Positions 35,204-44,495 of a DNA stretch of 64,000 nt are shown piece after piece. A program made the position numbers and the translations under genes. The notes beneath the pieces were generated by a model. The model was not told where the DNA came from. It saw only the letters and a program-made list of their open reading frames with translations, and ran no database searches. The stretch comes from Rhizocola hellebori (GTDB lineage: Bacteria > Actinomycetota > Actinomycetes > Mycobacteriales > Micromonosporaceae): positions 160,376-224,375 of the forward strand of contig NZ_BONY01000003.1 in NCBI RefSeq assembly GCF_016862955.1, given 5' to 3'. The stretch's first letter is position 1. The number at the start of each line of letters is the position of its first letter.

Positions 35204-37051
35204 GTGGGGCTGATCATCAGGCTCGCCTGGCGCAACCTGCGCAAACGTCCAGCCCAGGCCGTCTTCCTGCTGCTGGTGATGTGCCTTTCCACAACGACTC
35301 TCAGCCTCGGGTTGGCGATCAACGACACCGGCCACGAGCCATGGCAGCGGCTTCATAACAGCATCAACGGCTACCACGTCCAGGCTTTCGCGGCATATCA
35401 CACGCCCGAGGAGCTCAACCTCCCGCGGTTGCCTTTGCCAGGACCGGAAACCGTGTCGCGCGCCGACCACCAGCTGTCCGGGCTCGCCGGCGAGCCTGAC
35501 GTGACGGCGGTAAGCGGGCCGTGGCCGTTGATGCTGGTCACCGATGCCCGGGTCGGCGGTCTTGACATGGTGATCAACGTCGAGGTGCGGGATCCCCAGC
35601 CGGCCACAGTGAGCCAGCCGTTAGTCGTTGCGGGCCAATGGCTTGATAACAGCGATGACGGCGTCGTGCTGGAGGACGGGCTCGCGTCGCTGCTCAAAGT
35701 CAACCCGGGAGACGAGGTCACCCTCTTCGGACAGCGCTTGCGGGTGCGGGGGTCGGCGATGACGACAAGCATCCCCCGGTACCCGATGCAATTCCCGGCG
35801 ACGGTCTGGGTCAACCAGCCCACCGCCGCCAAACTCCGTGCGGTGGGCGCAATCCCGCTCGGGGCAACACTCGAGCTTCGGCTGGCGCGGGCGCAGGATG
35901 CCGCGGCGTTCGCCGCCGCGAATGCACCGGCATACGCCAAGCCAAACCTGATGCAGACGTGGGAGCGAGCACGGAACAGGGCGAGTGCCGTCGATATTTT
36001 CGCTGTCGCGTTCACCCTTCACGCGATCCTGCTTGCCGGGCTTACTGTTGCGACCGCGGCCGTCATGGTCACAGGCCGCGTGGCCGCGCAGGGCCGCCAA
36101 ATCGGCGCGCTCAAGGCAGTCGGCGTCACCCCGCGCCAGGCGCTGGCCGTGGTGCTGGCCGAGCATGTCGCACTAGCGCTGACCGCAGCCGCGATCGGCA
36201 TCACGGCCGGCACCCTGCTCTCGCCACTGATCGGCCGCGATCTTCCCGTCCTCTACGGCGCTCCGGCCGTCCCGCCGATCACCTGGCCACGCGCCCTGAC
36301 CACACTCGGCCTCGCGATGGCGGTCGTCGTGGCGGGGTCCATACCCGCGGCCCTGCGCGGGATAAGGCACAGCACCATACGAGCCTTGACGTCGGGAGCG
36401 CGCCCGCCCCGGCGCTCCAGCCGGATCGCCCGGCTAGCGGCGACAGCCGGACTGCCGCTTCCGATCGTGCTCGGTCTGCGCGCAGCGCTGCGACGCCCAG
36501 TCCGCACCATCGCCAACGCCACCGGGCTAGCGCTAGGTGTGGCGATGGTGATCGTCGGGCTCGGCGCCACGAAACTGGCCCACGACTTCCTAGCCAGCCC
36601 AGCGCAAGACGCAGAAGAGGCTCTGGCCAGGAAGGTCAGGGCGATCCAAACCGGCCAGGTACTGACCGTCGTCCTTGTCGGCGCTGGGATCCTCATCGGC
36701 CTGGCCGCGATCAACGCCATGATCGCAGCGATCTTCGCGGCACGGGACAACGCCCGCAGTCACGCGATCCTGCGCTCGGTGGGCGCCACGCCATGGCAGA
36801 CCGTGACTTCCTTTGTCGTTGCCCAGTTCGGCGCGAGCCTGCTCGGGTGCGCGGCCGGGATTCCGCTCGGTGTACTGCTTTTCAACACCGTCGTCGGCAG
36901 CAACGTCAAAGACACGGCCACTATCACGCTGCCCGCGTCCGTGTATGTCGCCGTCGCCGTCGCCGCCCCACTCCTATATCTGCTGACCGCCATCGTCCCC
37001 GCAGCCCGGCTCGCCCGACGGCGAGTGGCGCCGGCGCTGGCACCCGAATAA
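35204..37051 (+). CDS. FtsX-like ABC transporter permease
   Basis: A 615-residue permease of the MacB/FtsX type: a first transmembrane helix near residues 14-35, a large extracytoplasmic domain to about 265, three more helices containing the family GALKAVGVTPRQALAV motif, then a second four-helix set with HAILRSVGATPWQ. The duplicated FtsX module shows that one chain carries eight or more helices. It starts at GTG immediately after the ATPase stop, making a PadR-ATPase-permease export operon. Substrate unknown. Confidence 0.88.
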   Translation: MGLIIRLAWRNLRKRPAQAVFLLLVMCLSTTTLSLGLAINDTGHEPWQRLHNSINGYHVQAFAAYHTPEELNLPRLPLPGPETVSRADHQLSGLAGEPDVTAVSGPWPLMLVTDARVGGLDMVINVEVRDPQPATVSQPLVVAGQWLDNSDDGVVLEDGLASLLKVNPGDEVTLFGQRLRVRGSAMTTSIPRYPMQFPATVWVNQPTAAKLRAVGAIPLGATLELRLARAQDAAAFAAANAPAYAKPNLMQTWERARNRASAVDIFAVAFTLHAILLAGLTVATAAVMVTGRVAAQGRQIGALKAVGVTPRQALAVVLAEHVALALTAAAIGITAGTLLSPLIGRDLPVLYGAPAVPPITWPRALTTLGLAMAVVVAGSIPAALRGIRHSTIRALTSGARPPRRSSRIARLAATAGLPLPIVLGLRAALRRPVRTIANATGLALGVAMVIVGLGATKLAHDFLASPAQDAEEALARKVRAIQTGQVLTVVLVGAGILIGLAAINAMIAAIFAARDNARSHAILRSVGATPWQTVTSFVVAQFGASLLGCAAGIPLGVLLFNTVVGSNVKDTATITLPASVYVAVAVAAPLLYLLTAIVPAARLARRRVAPALAPE

Positions 37052-37078
37052 GGGGCCCGGGTCACCCGAGTCGGCGAT

Positions 37079-37786
37079 TCATTCCTTCTTCGCAGCTGAC
37101 ACGTCGACGCATACGATTCCCGTGTTGCCGTCCTGGTCGGCGATGACGGTGAGACCCGGTGCGTTGCTGGCATCGGCGATGGTCCCACCCGCGGCGATCG
37201 CGGCGGCGATCCGTTGCTCGGCCACCTCGGCCGCCAGATAGACCTCGACATGGAATCGCTGACGCGGGGTCTCGTGCTCGTCGGCCTCCCCGAACCACAT
37301 GTTCGGCACCCGTCCCGTGGCGTCGCGGATCTCGTCGCTTAGCGACCCGCGGCCCTGGGCCTCCGGGTTCCCGGTCAGCAGGGCAGCCCACACCGGGGCG
37401 ATGGTCGCGGAGCGCGCTGTGTCGAGGCCGAGCTCGATCATGCTGACCGAGGCCGGGTCAGCGTCGACCTTATGGTCGGCGGCGATCTCGGTGATCCGTC
37501 GCGCGAGGTCGACGTCCTGCTGAGTCACCCATTCGACGACATGTTCGGTGCCCTCGCTGTCGCGGTAGATGGCCTCGTTGGTGATCAGCTTGAGGTCAAC
37601 GTATCCAGGGCCGATCGACACCCGCGGGTAGTGGCCAAGCGCATCGCCCGCCTCGCCCACCGCGGCGACAAACCGTGCGCTGGTGCCGAAGTCGTCGACC
37701 AGGTAGCGGGCATGCAGCCCCTGGGCCAGTTTGCGCCAGTCGGTCAGATTGGCCTCGGCGATCTTCTCGCCCCGCAGCATATCCAT
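37079..37786 (-). CDS. Pterin-carbinolamine-dehydratase-like domain fused to a glyoxalase/VOC-like domain
   Basis: A 235-residue protein. The first 100 residues resemble 4a-hydroxytetrahydrobiopterin dehydratase (LTDWRKLAQGLHARYLVDDFGTS ... DVDLARRITEIA), but the catalytic HHP appears as HYP. The second half resembles a single VOC (glyoxalase-like) repeat with RQRFHVEVYLA and the closing strand NTGIVCVDV. Function unknown; the first domain may only bind ligand. It is convergent with the FtsX permease, 27 bases apart. Confidence 0.75.
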   Translation of the reverse strand: MDMLRGEKIAEANLTDWRKLAQGLHARYLVDDFGTSARFVAAVGEAGDALGHYPRVSIGPGYVDLKLITNEAIYRDSEGTEHVVEWVTQQDVDLARRITEIAADHKVDADPASVSMIELGLDTARSATIAPVWAALLTGNPEAQGRGSLSDEIRDATGRVPNMWFGEADEHETPRQRFHVEVYLAAEVAEQRIAAAIAAGGTIADASNAPGLTVIADQDGNTGIVCVDVSAAKKE

Positions 37787-37890
37787 AGCCGGGCACCCTA
37801 TCTCGAATTCAGCCGCCGCGCTCGCGCGCGTCCTGCCCTCGCTGAGGACATTCGTGTGGCGTTGTCGAGATAGGACGCCCTACACAGGGT

Positions 37891-38430
37891 TCAGATGCAC
37901 TCGATGTACTCATAGGGAGCAACGAAGCTTTGCGTGAGCGAGAAGCTCGGGGTGAAGTCCACCGAGATGGTGAAGCTACCCTCCCACCAGTCGGAGATAC
38001 ATGGACCGACAACCGGGTTGAACGGCGTCCAGACCGTGAGCGGCCCGGCCAGGGTCCCCGTCGTCAAGTACTTCTCCGGGCCGAAAAGCCTTCTGAGTAT
38101 TTCCCCGTACCAGGCGCCGACCACCGGTGCGTCACACCCGATAACCGACCGATACGCCACGTTGCCGAAGATCCGGAACGGCGGCGTTACATCATCCACA
38201 TAGCAGGTAATCGTCAGTGGCGCGCCACTGGCCGTCGTCGCCGCCTTCGGCTGGACCGACTTCGCGAGCAGCTTGCCGGAGGCCAGCTTGATCTGCGCCA
38301 CCAGATCTGCGTTGTTCACACTCGGCGCCGCCTCAGCCGCCCGCGCCGAGACCGCCACGCACAACAAGGCGACCGCGCCAACGGCAACCAGCCGCCGCGC
38401 CACTCTGCGGATCAGAGATCTAGCCTTCAC
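37891..38430 (-). CDS. Small secreted protein of unknown function
   Basis: A 179-residue exported protein. The GTG at 38430 with GGGGAGG upstream is chosen because the signal peptide starts there (RSLIRRVARR, hydrophobic LVAVGAVALLCVAVSA, cleavage near AEA-AP); the frame is open to 38559. The mature part has four cysteines (TCYVDD, IGCDAP, GPCISD, C-terminal IECI) and many aromatic residues. I know no family. Its upstream region contains a 14-bp direct repeat. Confidence 0.7.
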   Translation of the reverse strand: MKARSLIRRVARRLVAVGAVALLCVAVSARAAEAAPSVNNADLVAQIKLASGKLLAKSVQPKAATTASGAPLTITCYVDDVTPPFRIFGNVAYRSVIGCDAPVVGAWYGEILRRLFGPEKYLTTGTLAGPLTVWTPFNPVVGPCISDWWEGSFTISVDFTPSFSLTQSFVAPYEYIECI

Positions 38431-38574
38431 GATGGGTACCTCCCCTTCGTTTGCACGGTCCCCTACAACTTTTGCTTGCATTGCCTCCTCCTCACCCAAT
38501 CCCCGCAAGGCTCGACCATCGAAAACACCAAAATTGTCGATGCTTGCCGACAACGCCAATAGAGCAGGAGGCCC

Positions 38575-38619
38575 AACCTAATCGTCTATGCAGAACAGAA
38601 GATCTAACCTAATCGACTA
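38575..38619. repeat. Pair of 14-bp direct repeats
   Basis: AACCTAATCGTCTA (38575-38588) and AACCTAATCGACTA (38606-38619) are 31 bases apart, about three helical turns, in the AT-richer region upstream of the secreted protein gene. Possibly activator-binding sites. Confidence 0.4.
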
Positions 38620-38641
38620 AATACGGTCTTCCGATAGGCCC

Positions 38642-38980
38642 TCAGTCGTCACGGTCGGAGGAAGCTTGGAGGTATCTGCCCCAGATCTGGGCCTTCCGGT
38701 AGGGCCCATCGCCGGCGCAGTCGAACTCCGGTTCGTCAAACTTGACCCAGTACATCAACTCACCCGGCCAAGCCAGGTCATGACTGACGGGCTCGGGCGC
38801 TCCGAGGTTGTCAATGACGCCAACGAACTCGCGTCTCCATGGCCCGTCCCAGCCGGCGTCCTTTACGACTCGCACCCGAGTGCCCGGAAGCAGACTTCCA
38901 GCCGGCCACGCTTCAGGCAGCGGACGCCCCAGAACATGCTCGACCGCCGCCCGGTCGGCCGTGTTGTCGTTTCCATCCAT
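38642..38980 (-). CDS. Small hypothetical protein
   Basis: About 112 residues from the ATG at 38980 (the GTG at 38998 is an alternative; neither has a strong ribosome site). The conserved-looking part runs from RAAVEHVLGRPLPEAW through GTRVRVVKDAGWDGPWRREFVGVID to a tail with WVKFDEPEFDCAGDGPYRKAQIWGRYL; this beta-rich, small acidic fold recurs in actinomycetes as an unnamed protein. The upstream frame to 39301 overlaps the membrane-protein gene and is not coding. It may be co-transcribed with that gene. Confidence 0.55.
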   Translation of the reverse strand: MDGNDNTADRAAVEHVLGRPLPEAWPAGSLLPGTRVRVVKDAGWDGPWRREFVGVIDNLGAPEPVSHDLAWPGELMYWVKFDEPEFDCAGDGPYRKAQIWGRYLQASSDRDD

Positions 38981-39098
38981 AGACTGTTGAGTCGACACGT
39001 GACCATGCTCGTCGAGCGAGACCAGCACGGCAAGCGGGACAAGGAAAAAGTGATCACAACCAGTCAGGTTTGAACGCTCTCTGTGTGTCGTCTGGCGA

Positions 39099-40100
39099 TC
39101 AACCGCGGCGCATGTCATATCCGGCGGAGCCAAGCGGGATAGAGCGCAAATCATGTTTCGACCACCGGTGGACGCTAGCTGCGTTTCCGACAGCGCGCAA
39201 AGAGTCTGCGCTGTTTCCTGGGCCTCTCCAGAAAATATGAAAACCGGTGCCATCGAGCAACAGTACGAGGCCCCCATCGGCGATGCACATCTGCTTGTCA
39301 CTAGGTGGTTTCACGAGCCTGGAGCTACGGCATTCCGTTAGGTCAAGGCCAACTTCACGATCAACCAATTCCTTACCTGATTTGAGATCGAAGCCCGGGC
39401 CAAGGTCACTTTCGACGTAGAGCGAGACGCCGTGGAATTCGCCCTGACCTTCGAGGACATAGCCGGCCGTCGCATAGATGGGTGACGTCGAGGTGTTGTC
39501 GATGAAGTTAATGCCTTTCATGCGAAAGCCTGGAACTTCAAGCAGTCGAACGGTGGAGTAGCTTGTGTGTTCAGCGTAATACGCGTCGCGCCAGCGTTCG
39601 CGTGCCGTCCAACTGTAAAAGACCATGCAGATCGCCATCAGTACAACCGTACCGAAAACCGATAGTCTGACGGTCCACGACCTCGACAAGTACCACACTG
39701 TCACCGCTGGGTAGAAGGCAATCGCCACGATTCCCCAGCCGGCCCAGCCGTCGAAGCCCTTCACCGGATTAATCCCCAACGCCTGTAACAGCGCCCCAAT
39801 GCAAAGCGTTGCACAGGCAAGCGCGATGGGGACGACAGCACCTGTTAGGAATGCAAATCGCAAGCCCAGTCGGACAGAGGCGTACCAGGCCAACCCACAG
39901 ACGAGCAGCAGCACCAAGGGGGAACCCAAGTAGACGAGGAAGCGTTGCTCGTCCGGCCAAGAACTAGGTATCGCGAAGCCACACTGCAGCAGCCCGACGA
40001 AGACCACTACGGCTCCTGCGCCCAGCAACGTCACTCGAACCAGCGGCTTGGACGCAGACCGTCCAATGTTCAAAGTGTCCCACGTCGTATGTGACCTCAT
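39099..40100 (-). CDS. Membrane protein of unknown function
   Basis: A 333-residue protein with five or so transmembrane helices in residues 20-170, then a soluble domain of about 160 residues with three cysteines. The ATG at 40100 follows GGAGGAGG, better than an ATG eight codons upstream. The soluble part contains FIDNTSTSPIYATAGYVLEGQG and does not match a family known to me. It follows the xylanase gene on the same strand after about 95 bases. Confidence 0.7.
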   Translation of the reverse strand: MRSHTTWDTLNIGRSASKPLVRVTLLGAGAVVVFVGLLQCGFAIPSSWPDEQRFLVYLGSPLVLLLVCGLAWYASVRLGLRFAFLTGAVVPIALACATLCIGALLQALGINPVKGFDGWAGWGIVAIAFYPAVTVWYLSRSWTVRLSVFGTVVLMAICMVFYSWTARERWRDAYYAEHTSYSTVRLLEVPGFRMKGINFIDNTSTSPIYATAGYVLEGQGEFHGVSLYVESDLGPGFDLKSGKELVDREVGLDLTECRSSRLVKPPSDKQMCIADGGLVLLLDGTGFHIFWRGPGNSADSLRAVGNAASVHRWSKHDLRSIPLGSAGYDMRRG

Positions 40101-40194
40101 GTGTCCTCCTCCATGCAGCCTCATATCGTTGTCAGGGCGATCAGAGCCGCTCCGGAATCATGTTTCAACCGTGATCCGGTCGGGCAACGCAATG

Positions 40195-42618
40195 TCAGCT
40201 TCGGGCTGGGATCAAGCTGATTTCATTCAGGGTCAGAGGAGTCTGGTAGATGCGGACGTCGTCGATGCCGCCTACCCACCGGGGTGCGTCGAGCGCCTGG
40301 CCGAGGTGAAGGGTGTTGGCCGACGCCCAGGACGTCACGTTCGCCGCCGGGGTCTGCGCCACGTTGTTGACGTAGAGCCGGATCTGTCTGGCTTCGGCGT
40401 CGTAGACGCCCACGAGGTGGGTCCAGCCGGCAACGGCCGTTGGCCCGTTTACCACCTGCATCGTGACGACATCCGCGTCAGCGGAAGGGATCGCGAAGGA
40501 CCACTTGCCCGCTCGTACGCCGAGGCGGAATGCGCTCCTGTGGATGCCGTCCTGCGCAACTGCCACCATGTCGCCAGTCGCCTCAAGGTTCACCCAGGCG
40601 GAAACGGAGTAAGACCGGTCCGTGCGCAGAACCTGCGGGCGGATGTCGACCGCGACTGCTTCGATCCGCGTCGAATCGTTCGGTCCGGCGGTCAGCCGCA
40701 GCGCGTTCGGCATCTGATCAGGCGTGCCGAGCCAGCGGATCACCTCCGGCCGCGAGCTACCGTCGCGCAGGAAGAACGACGTGTCGCCGGTCTGCCCGTT
40801 GAGCCCGAAGTAGCCGAGCGAAGTGGCATCGAGTATTTCCGCGTCGGACAGCACGCGCTGGTAGGCGCGGACATCGCTGATGCTCCCCGCCAGGTGGCGG
40901 CCGTTCAACGCAGCCCCGATGCGTAGGGAGCCGGTCGATGCCTTGGGAAGGAAACTCGCCGGCGGCGCGACCGCGGCGTTCAACTTGCCGTTGACGTAGA
41001 GCACCAACCGGCCCCACGCCCGGTTCCACACGCCGGTCACGTGCGTCCAGGCGCCTGGCTGGGGGGTAACAGTCGAAAACACCTGATAGAAGCCCGGCCC
41101 CTGGGCATAGGTGTCGGCCATCGAGAAGTACCACTTTTGCGACGCGACGTTGAAGCCGATTGAGAACGCCGCGCTCGTGGCAGCGTCCTGGCTGACCACG
41201 ACCTGATCGCGCGTGGTGTCGGTGAGGGAGACCCACGCCGACACGGTGAAGGACTGAGGGGTCTGCAGGACAGGGCCTGTAGTGGTGGCCTGCGTCGAAA
41301 CGCCGTTGCCGCGGAACGCGGTGTATCCCGGCATCCGACCCTCGTTACCTAAGGCGAATCCGGCCACGGCCGCCGGTCTGCCATGACCGGAGACATCTGA
41401 CGCGACCATTGCGGCATCGTCTGGCGCCACCCAGTCGTCGAGCCGCCACCATCCTGCCATGTTCTGAACCGGGGCGGTCCAACCGGCTAGCTCCGCGGCG
41501 ATCCGGTTGTATGCAGGCTTGGCCGCAAGGGTATTGGTCAGCACCGTGGCCCGACCCCATCCTATGTGGAAGACGGTGCCGATCCACGAGTGCGCATCAG
41601 TGAAGCCCCATAGGTTGATGAATTTGCATGCTGCGACGTCCAGGCAGGCCCTCACCGCGCGTCCATAGACTTCCGCCTGCTGCAGCAACTCAACGCCGGA
41701 GGTGGCGGTGTCGTGGATGCGTACGTCCATTTCGGTGATGTAGACCTCGACCCCGAGGTCAGCGAACCGCCGCAGCATGTCGGCGAAACCGGTGAGTCCG
41801 TCGGTCAGTTTGCGGTGTGTCTGAAAACCAACCCCATGAATTGGTACGTTGTCATTGCGTAGCCGCTTCACGAGGTCATAGAGCGCACGGGCCTTGGCGG
41901 TGTTGCCTTCCACCCCGTACTCATTGATGTATAGCTTGGCATTGGCATCTGCGGCGTGTGCCCAGCGAAACGAGTCGGCAATGTATCCATAGGAGTCCGG
42001 GACCGGGTTCGGGTAAGCCCGTTGCCATATGCTCGGCCGCCAGGAGCCGTTCTCGGCAAATACTTCGTTCACGACCGACCAGTAGCCGATTCTGCCCTCG
42101 AATCTGTTCACCGTGTCCTCGACGCGATCCTGTAAGAACTCACGGACCACCTGCGGGGTGTAAGCCTCCGGATTTGGGATCGGTTTGCCATCCGGGCCGG
42201 GCATCCTGGGCCACCAGCTTGGGACCGACGAGTGCCACACCAGATGGTGGCCGATAATCGTTTGGCCGTTGCGGTCTGCGAAGTCGACAACCTCCTCCGC
42301 GCGGTTCCAGGCGTAGTTGTGCACCCATTCACCGCCTTCACGCGTCGGCTCCGTCGGTTCGGTGACCTCCCATATGAGGTCGTTCTCCGGCGCGATCAGA
42401 CTGAACTCGGCCGCGGCCCGCTGCTCGTAGGTTTCGTCTCCGTCGGAGTCGGGGTCGATCAGCGCCGATTGGATCGCGGAGCCGAACATGATGCCATCGC
42501 CAGCGCGCGCCGCCGCCGCGAGCGTCTTGAGCGGTATGGGATCCGCTGCGGCTGGGCTGGGTTCGACCATGAACATGGCTGCCATGACAGCCGCAGCGAT
42601 GAACCCCGTTCGTTTCAC
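40195..42618 (-). CDS. Secreted GH10 endo-xylanase with two LamG-like domains
   Basis: An 807-residue enzyme that cuts xylan outside the cell. Signal peptide ends near AAA-DP (residue 26). The GH10 domain spans about 30-385: HHLVWHS (124-130), acid/base Glu185 in YWSVVNE and nucleophile Glu296 in VYITEMD. After a short linker, two concanavalin/LamG-like domains of about 190 residues each follow, both containing the SVSAWV/TVSAWV strand, and both with VRAYQRV/VRIYQTP at the end; these probably bind polysaccharide. The start GTG has GGGAGGAAAG upstream. Confidence 0.88.
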   Translation of the reverse strand: MKRTGFIAAAVMAAMFMVEPSPAAADPIPLKTLAAAARAGDGIMFGSAIQSALIDPDSDGDETYEQRAAAEFSLIAPENDLIWEVTEPTEPTREGGEWVHNYAWNRAEEVVDFADRNGQTIIGHHLVWHSSVPSWWPRMPGPDGKPIPNPEAYTPQVVREFLQDRVEDTVNRFEGRIGYWSVVNEVFAENGSWRPSIWQRAYPNPVPDSYGYIADSFRWAHAADANAKLYINEYGVEGNTAKARALYDLVKRLRNDNVPIHGVGFQTHRKLTDGLTGFADMLRRFADLGVEVYITEMDVRIHDTATSGVELLQQAEVYGRAVRACLDVAACKFINLWGFTDAHSWIGTVFHIGWGRATVLTNTLAAKPAYNRIAAELAGWTAPVQNMAGWWRLDDWVAPDDAAMVASDVSGHGRPAAVAGFALGNEGRMPGYTAFRGNGVSTQATTTGPVLQTPQSFTVSAWVSLTDTTRDQVVVSQDAATSAAFSIGFNVASQKWYFSMADTYAQGPGFYQVFSTVTPQPGAWTHVTGVWNRAWGRLVLYVNGKLNAAVAPPASFLPKASTGSLRIGAALNGRHLAGSISDVRAYQRVLSDAEILDATSLGYFGLNGQTGDTSFFLRDGSSRPEVIRWLGTPDQMPNALRLTAGPNDSTRIEAVAVDIRPQVLRTDRSYSVSAWVNLEATGDMVAVAQDGIHRSAFRLGVRAGKWSFAIPSADADVVTMQVVNGPTAVAGWTHLVGVYDAEARQIRLYVNNVAQTPAANVTSWASANTLHLGQALDAPRWVGGIDDVRIYQTPLTLNEISLIPARS

Positions 42619-42734
42619 GCTTTCCTCCCGTATTTATGGTCACTGATGAGGGAGGATAGTACGGCGACAGCAGATGCGGGTGCCCCCGCCGCATCGCCTT
42701 CCGCCAGTCCATTGTCGCCGCGACGTGCGTGTAA

Positions 42735-43156
42735 TTGTCAGACAGACCCGTCGGCAGAGTCGGCTCTAACACCTCGAATGCGCGTCGCGCGGCAGCCTTG
42801 TCGAACAACTGCGGACGTGGTGTGGCCAGCAGCCACAGTGCCCCCGACCGAAGTTCGTCGACCTCGGCGAATGCCCCGGTGCCGCGGACCGCCGATGCGC
42901 CACCGAGCCGCACAGCCAACTCCGACGGCACCACCGTCAGCCACGAGAAACCACGCAATGTGCGCCGACCCGCTTCAGGATTGATTCGAAACCCTGTCCC
43001 CATCAAGGGTTCAGTCGCCGATGAACCCGGTATGCCGCATTCGCCGTAGACCGGGTTGGCGGCGTCGGCGTACCGGCGCAGAAAGCCCAGCAGCGCGGCT
43101 TGCTGCTCACCGTCGTCGAAAAGGAATGGCTCGTCTCGGCACGCAAGTCGAAGAAC
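42735..43156 (-). pseudogene. 5'-truncated relic of an immunity-like (DUF3396-type) gene
   Basis: The minus-strand frame reads LLGFLRRYADAANPVYGECG, then FRINPEAGRRTLRGFSWLTVVPSELAVRLGG and ELRSGALWLLATPRP, then loses coherence near LPTGLS. A stop codon at 43157-43159 cuts the frame before any start codon. The pattern recalls DUF3396/type VI immunity proteins; I am not sure of the family. It is sandwiched between the xylanase promoter and a hairpin. Confidence 0.45.
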
Positions 43157-43308
43157 CTAGGGAACTCCCGTGAGTCCCTGAAAGTCTTTCGCCTATTTTC
43201 CGACCGCATTGGAGCGGTGGATTGAACGACAGTCAGCAAGGATGCCATCCCGGTACCACGAAACGGGCACACCATTACGTTTACCTACCTGCTTGCGCCG
43301 AATACGCT

Positions 43309-43335
43309 GTGCCGCACCGATTTTCGGTGCGGCAC
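43309..43335 (-). terminator. Hairpin terminator after the small membrane-protein gene
   Basis: A perfect 11-bp stem (GTGCCGCACCG / CGGTGCGGCAC) with a 5-base AT-rich loop lies 15 bases past the end of the gene at 43350-43772. Confidence 0.7.
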
Positions 43336-43349
43336 GACTTCGAAGGACG

Positions 43350-43772
43350 TCAGCGAAGCTGGTACAGGCGCCTCGCCCGCGCGAAGGCGAGCACACCGAC
43401 AATGGCGGTGGCCACCAACAGGACGATCCCCCAGGTAACCCCGCCTGGGTAGCCAGACGGCACGACCTCGTGGGTGAGGTCACCGTCGAACAATCCAGAC
43501 AGCAGGCTGATCAGGCAGAACACGCCGAGGAGGATTGCCGCGATCAGAGCGGCCCGAGGCCGCGTGTTGCGTGAGGCCAACCAGGCCAGGCCAAGTTGCA
43601 CAGCCGCCACCGGCAGCGGCACGGTGAACTTGGTGTCGAAGCCCCACGCCTCACCCCACGTGGCAACGCCCGAGACGACGGCAAGGAAACCGCCGATCAC
43701 GTCGAGGGCGAACAGCACTAGCATTGCAACGAGGAGACGCCGACCAGAAGCCATAGCTGACATGGTAGTCAT
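43350..43772 (-). CDS. Small four-helix membrane protein
   Basis: About 140 residues with four predicted membrane helices (LLVAMLVLFALDVIGGFLAV; FTVPLPVAAVQLGLAWLA; ALIAAILLGVFCLISLLSG; VTWGIVLLVATAIVGVLAFA). Unknown function. ATGs at 43772, 43763 and 43754 are all possible starts; the last is closest to the first helix. No neighbouring gene suggests a role. Confidence 0.65.
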   Translation of the reverse strand: MTTMSAMASGRRLLVAMLVLFALDVIGGFLAVVSGVATWGEAWGFDTKFTVPLPVAAVQLGLAWLASRNTRPRAALIAAILLGVFCLISLLSGLFDGDLTHEVVPSGYPGGVTWGIVLLVATAIVGVLAFARARRLYQLR

Positions 43773-43960
43773 GCTTAACCTAAGCGGGTTTGCGCACCGA
43801 TCCACAGCAGGACAATCGCCGCAGCGCTGAGCTTCCGGAGCCAGCAACTGCGGTTCAGATTCTGCCACCTTTGGTCTCGGACCCACGGTGGTGGCGGTGC
43901 CCGAACCGCATCACACCAGCTCAGACACTGAGAGCCGAACGACGCGGCCCCGCCCAAGGC

Positions 43961-44115
43961 ACGATCCTGCGGCGCTGGCTGGAGACACAGGTCCTGCCCG
44001 CATTCACCGACCGATCCTGCCTGTCGACACGTCCGTCGCCCAACGCGGCGCCGCAATCCACGTCCCCGACCCACGACCTATACGAGACTCGCTCACCGCC
44101 GCGACCGCGACAGTC
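43961..44115 (+). pseudogene. Relic of a FitB/VapC-type PIN toxin
   Basis: One frame gives TILRRWLETQVLPAFTDR and, after a shift near 44012, another gives RPILPVDTSVAQRGAAIHVPDPRPIRDSLTAATATVH. Together these match the second half of PIN-domain toxins of the FitB kind, where the PDPRPxRDxLIAATA block carries the catalytic Asp. The N-terminal DxNVxSE part and the C-terminal TRN are missing. Confidence 0.55.
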
Positions 44116-44199
44116 CATATTCGATCCGGACCGTTTACAGGCCTCGTCGGCGATCGCGATCTGGCGCCGCTGTGCATCGTGGACCGCCCGACGCTCGGT

Positions 44200-44399
44200 T
44201 TGCCAACGCCCACAGCGCAATGGCTGCGCGGCAAGCTGGCCGACTGGGCGCACGAGATCCGGAGTTCGTCGGCGGCTGGAGACCTCATCAACCCGGACTT
44301 CGCCCGTCAGATGCTCGCCCAACATCAGAGCGGGGAGGCCGATTTGCCGGCAAGTTGTGGACCTTCCTGAGCATCTGCATGAGGCACGCGGTCTTAGGG
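44200..44399 (+). pseudogene. Relic of an asparagine-synthetase-like C-terminus
   Basis: LPTPTAQWLRGKLADWAHEI, then LINPDFARQMLAQHQSG, then, after a frameshift near 44346, GKLWTFLSICMRHAV. This order is the usual end of AsnB-type asparagine synthetases (LRGPLRDW ... HRSGRRDHG..LWALL). Nothing of the ATP-binding or glutaminase part remains. The rest of 43773-44495 shows no gene. Confidence 0.5.
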
Positions 44400-44495
44400 G
44401 TTTTTGTTCGTGGTGCAAGCCAACGAAACATGGAAAGATGCCAATTTATAGATCATGGAAACGCTCCCAAAGTTATCCGATTGGAGGCAGCACAC

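Noticed and set aside
43755..43785. Iron-box (DtxR/IdeR) operator at the small membrane-protein gene
   Set aside because: Only one half (TTAACCTAA) matches the 19-bp consensus; the other half does not.
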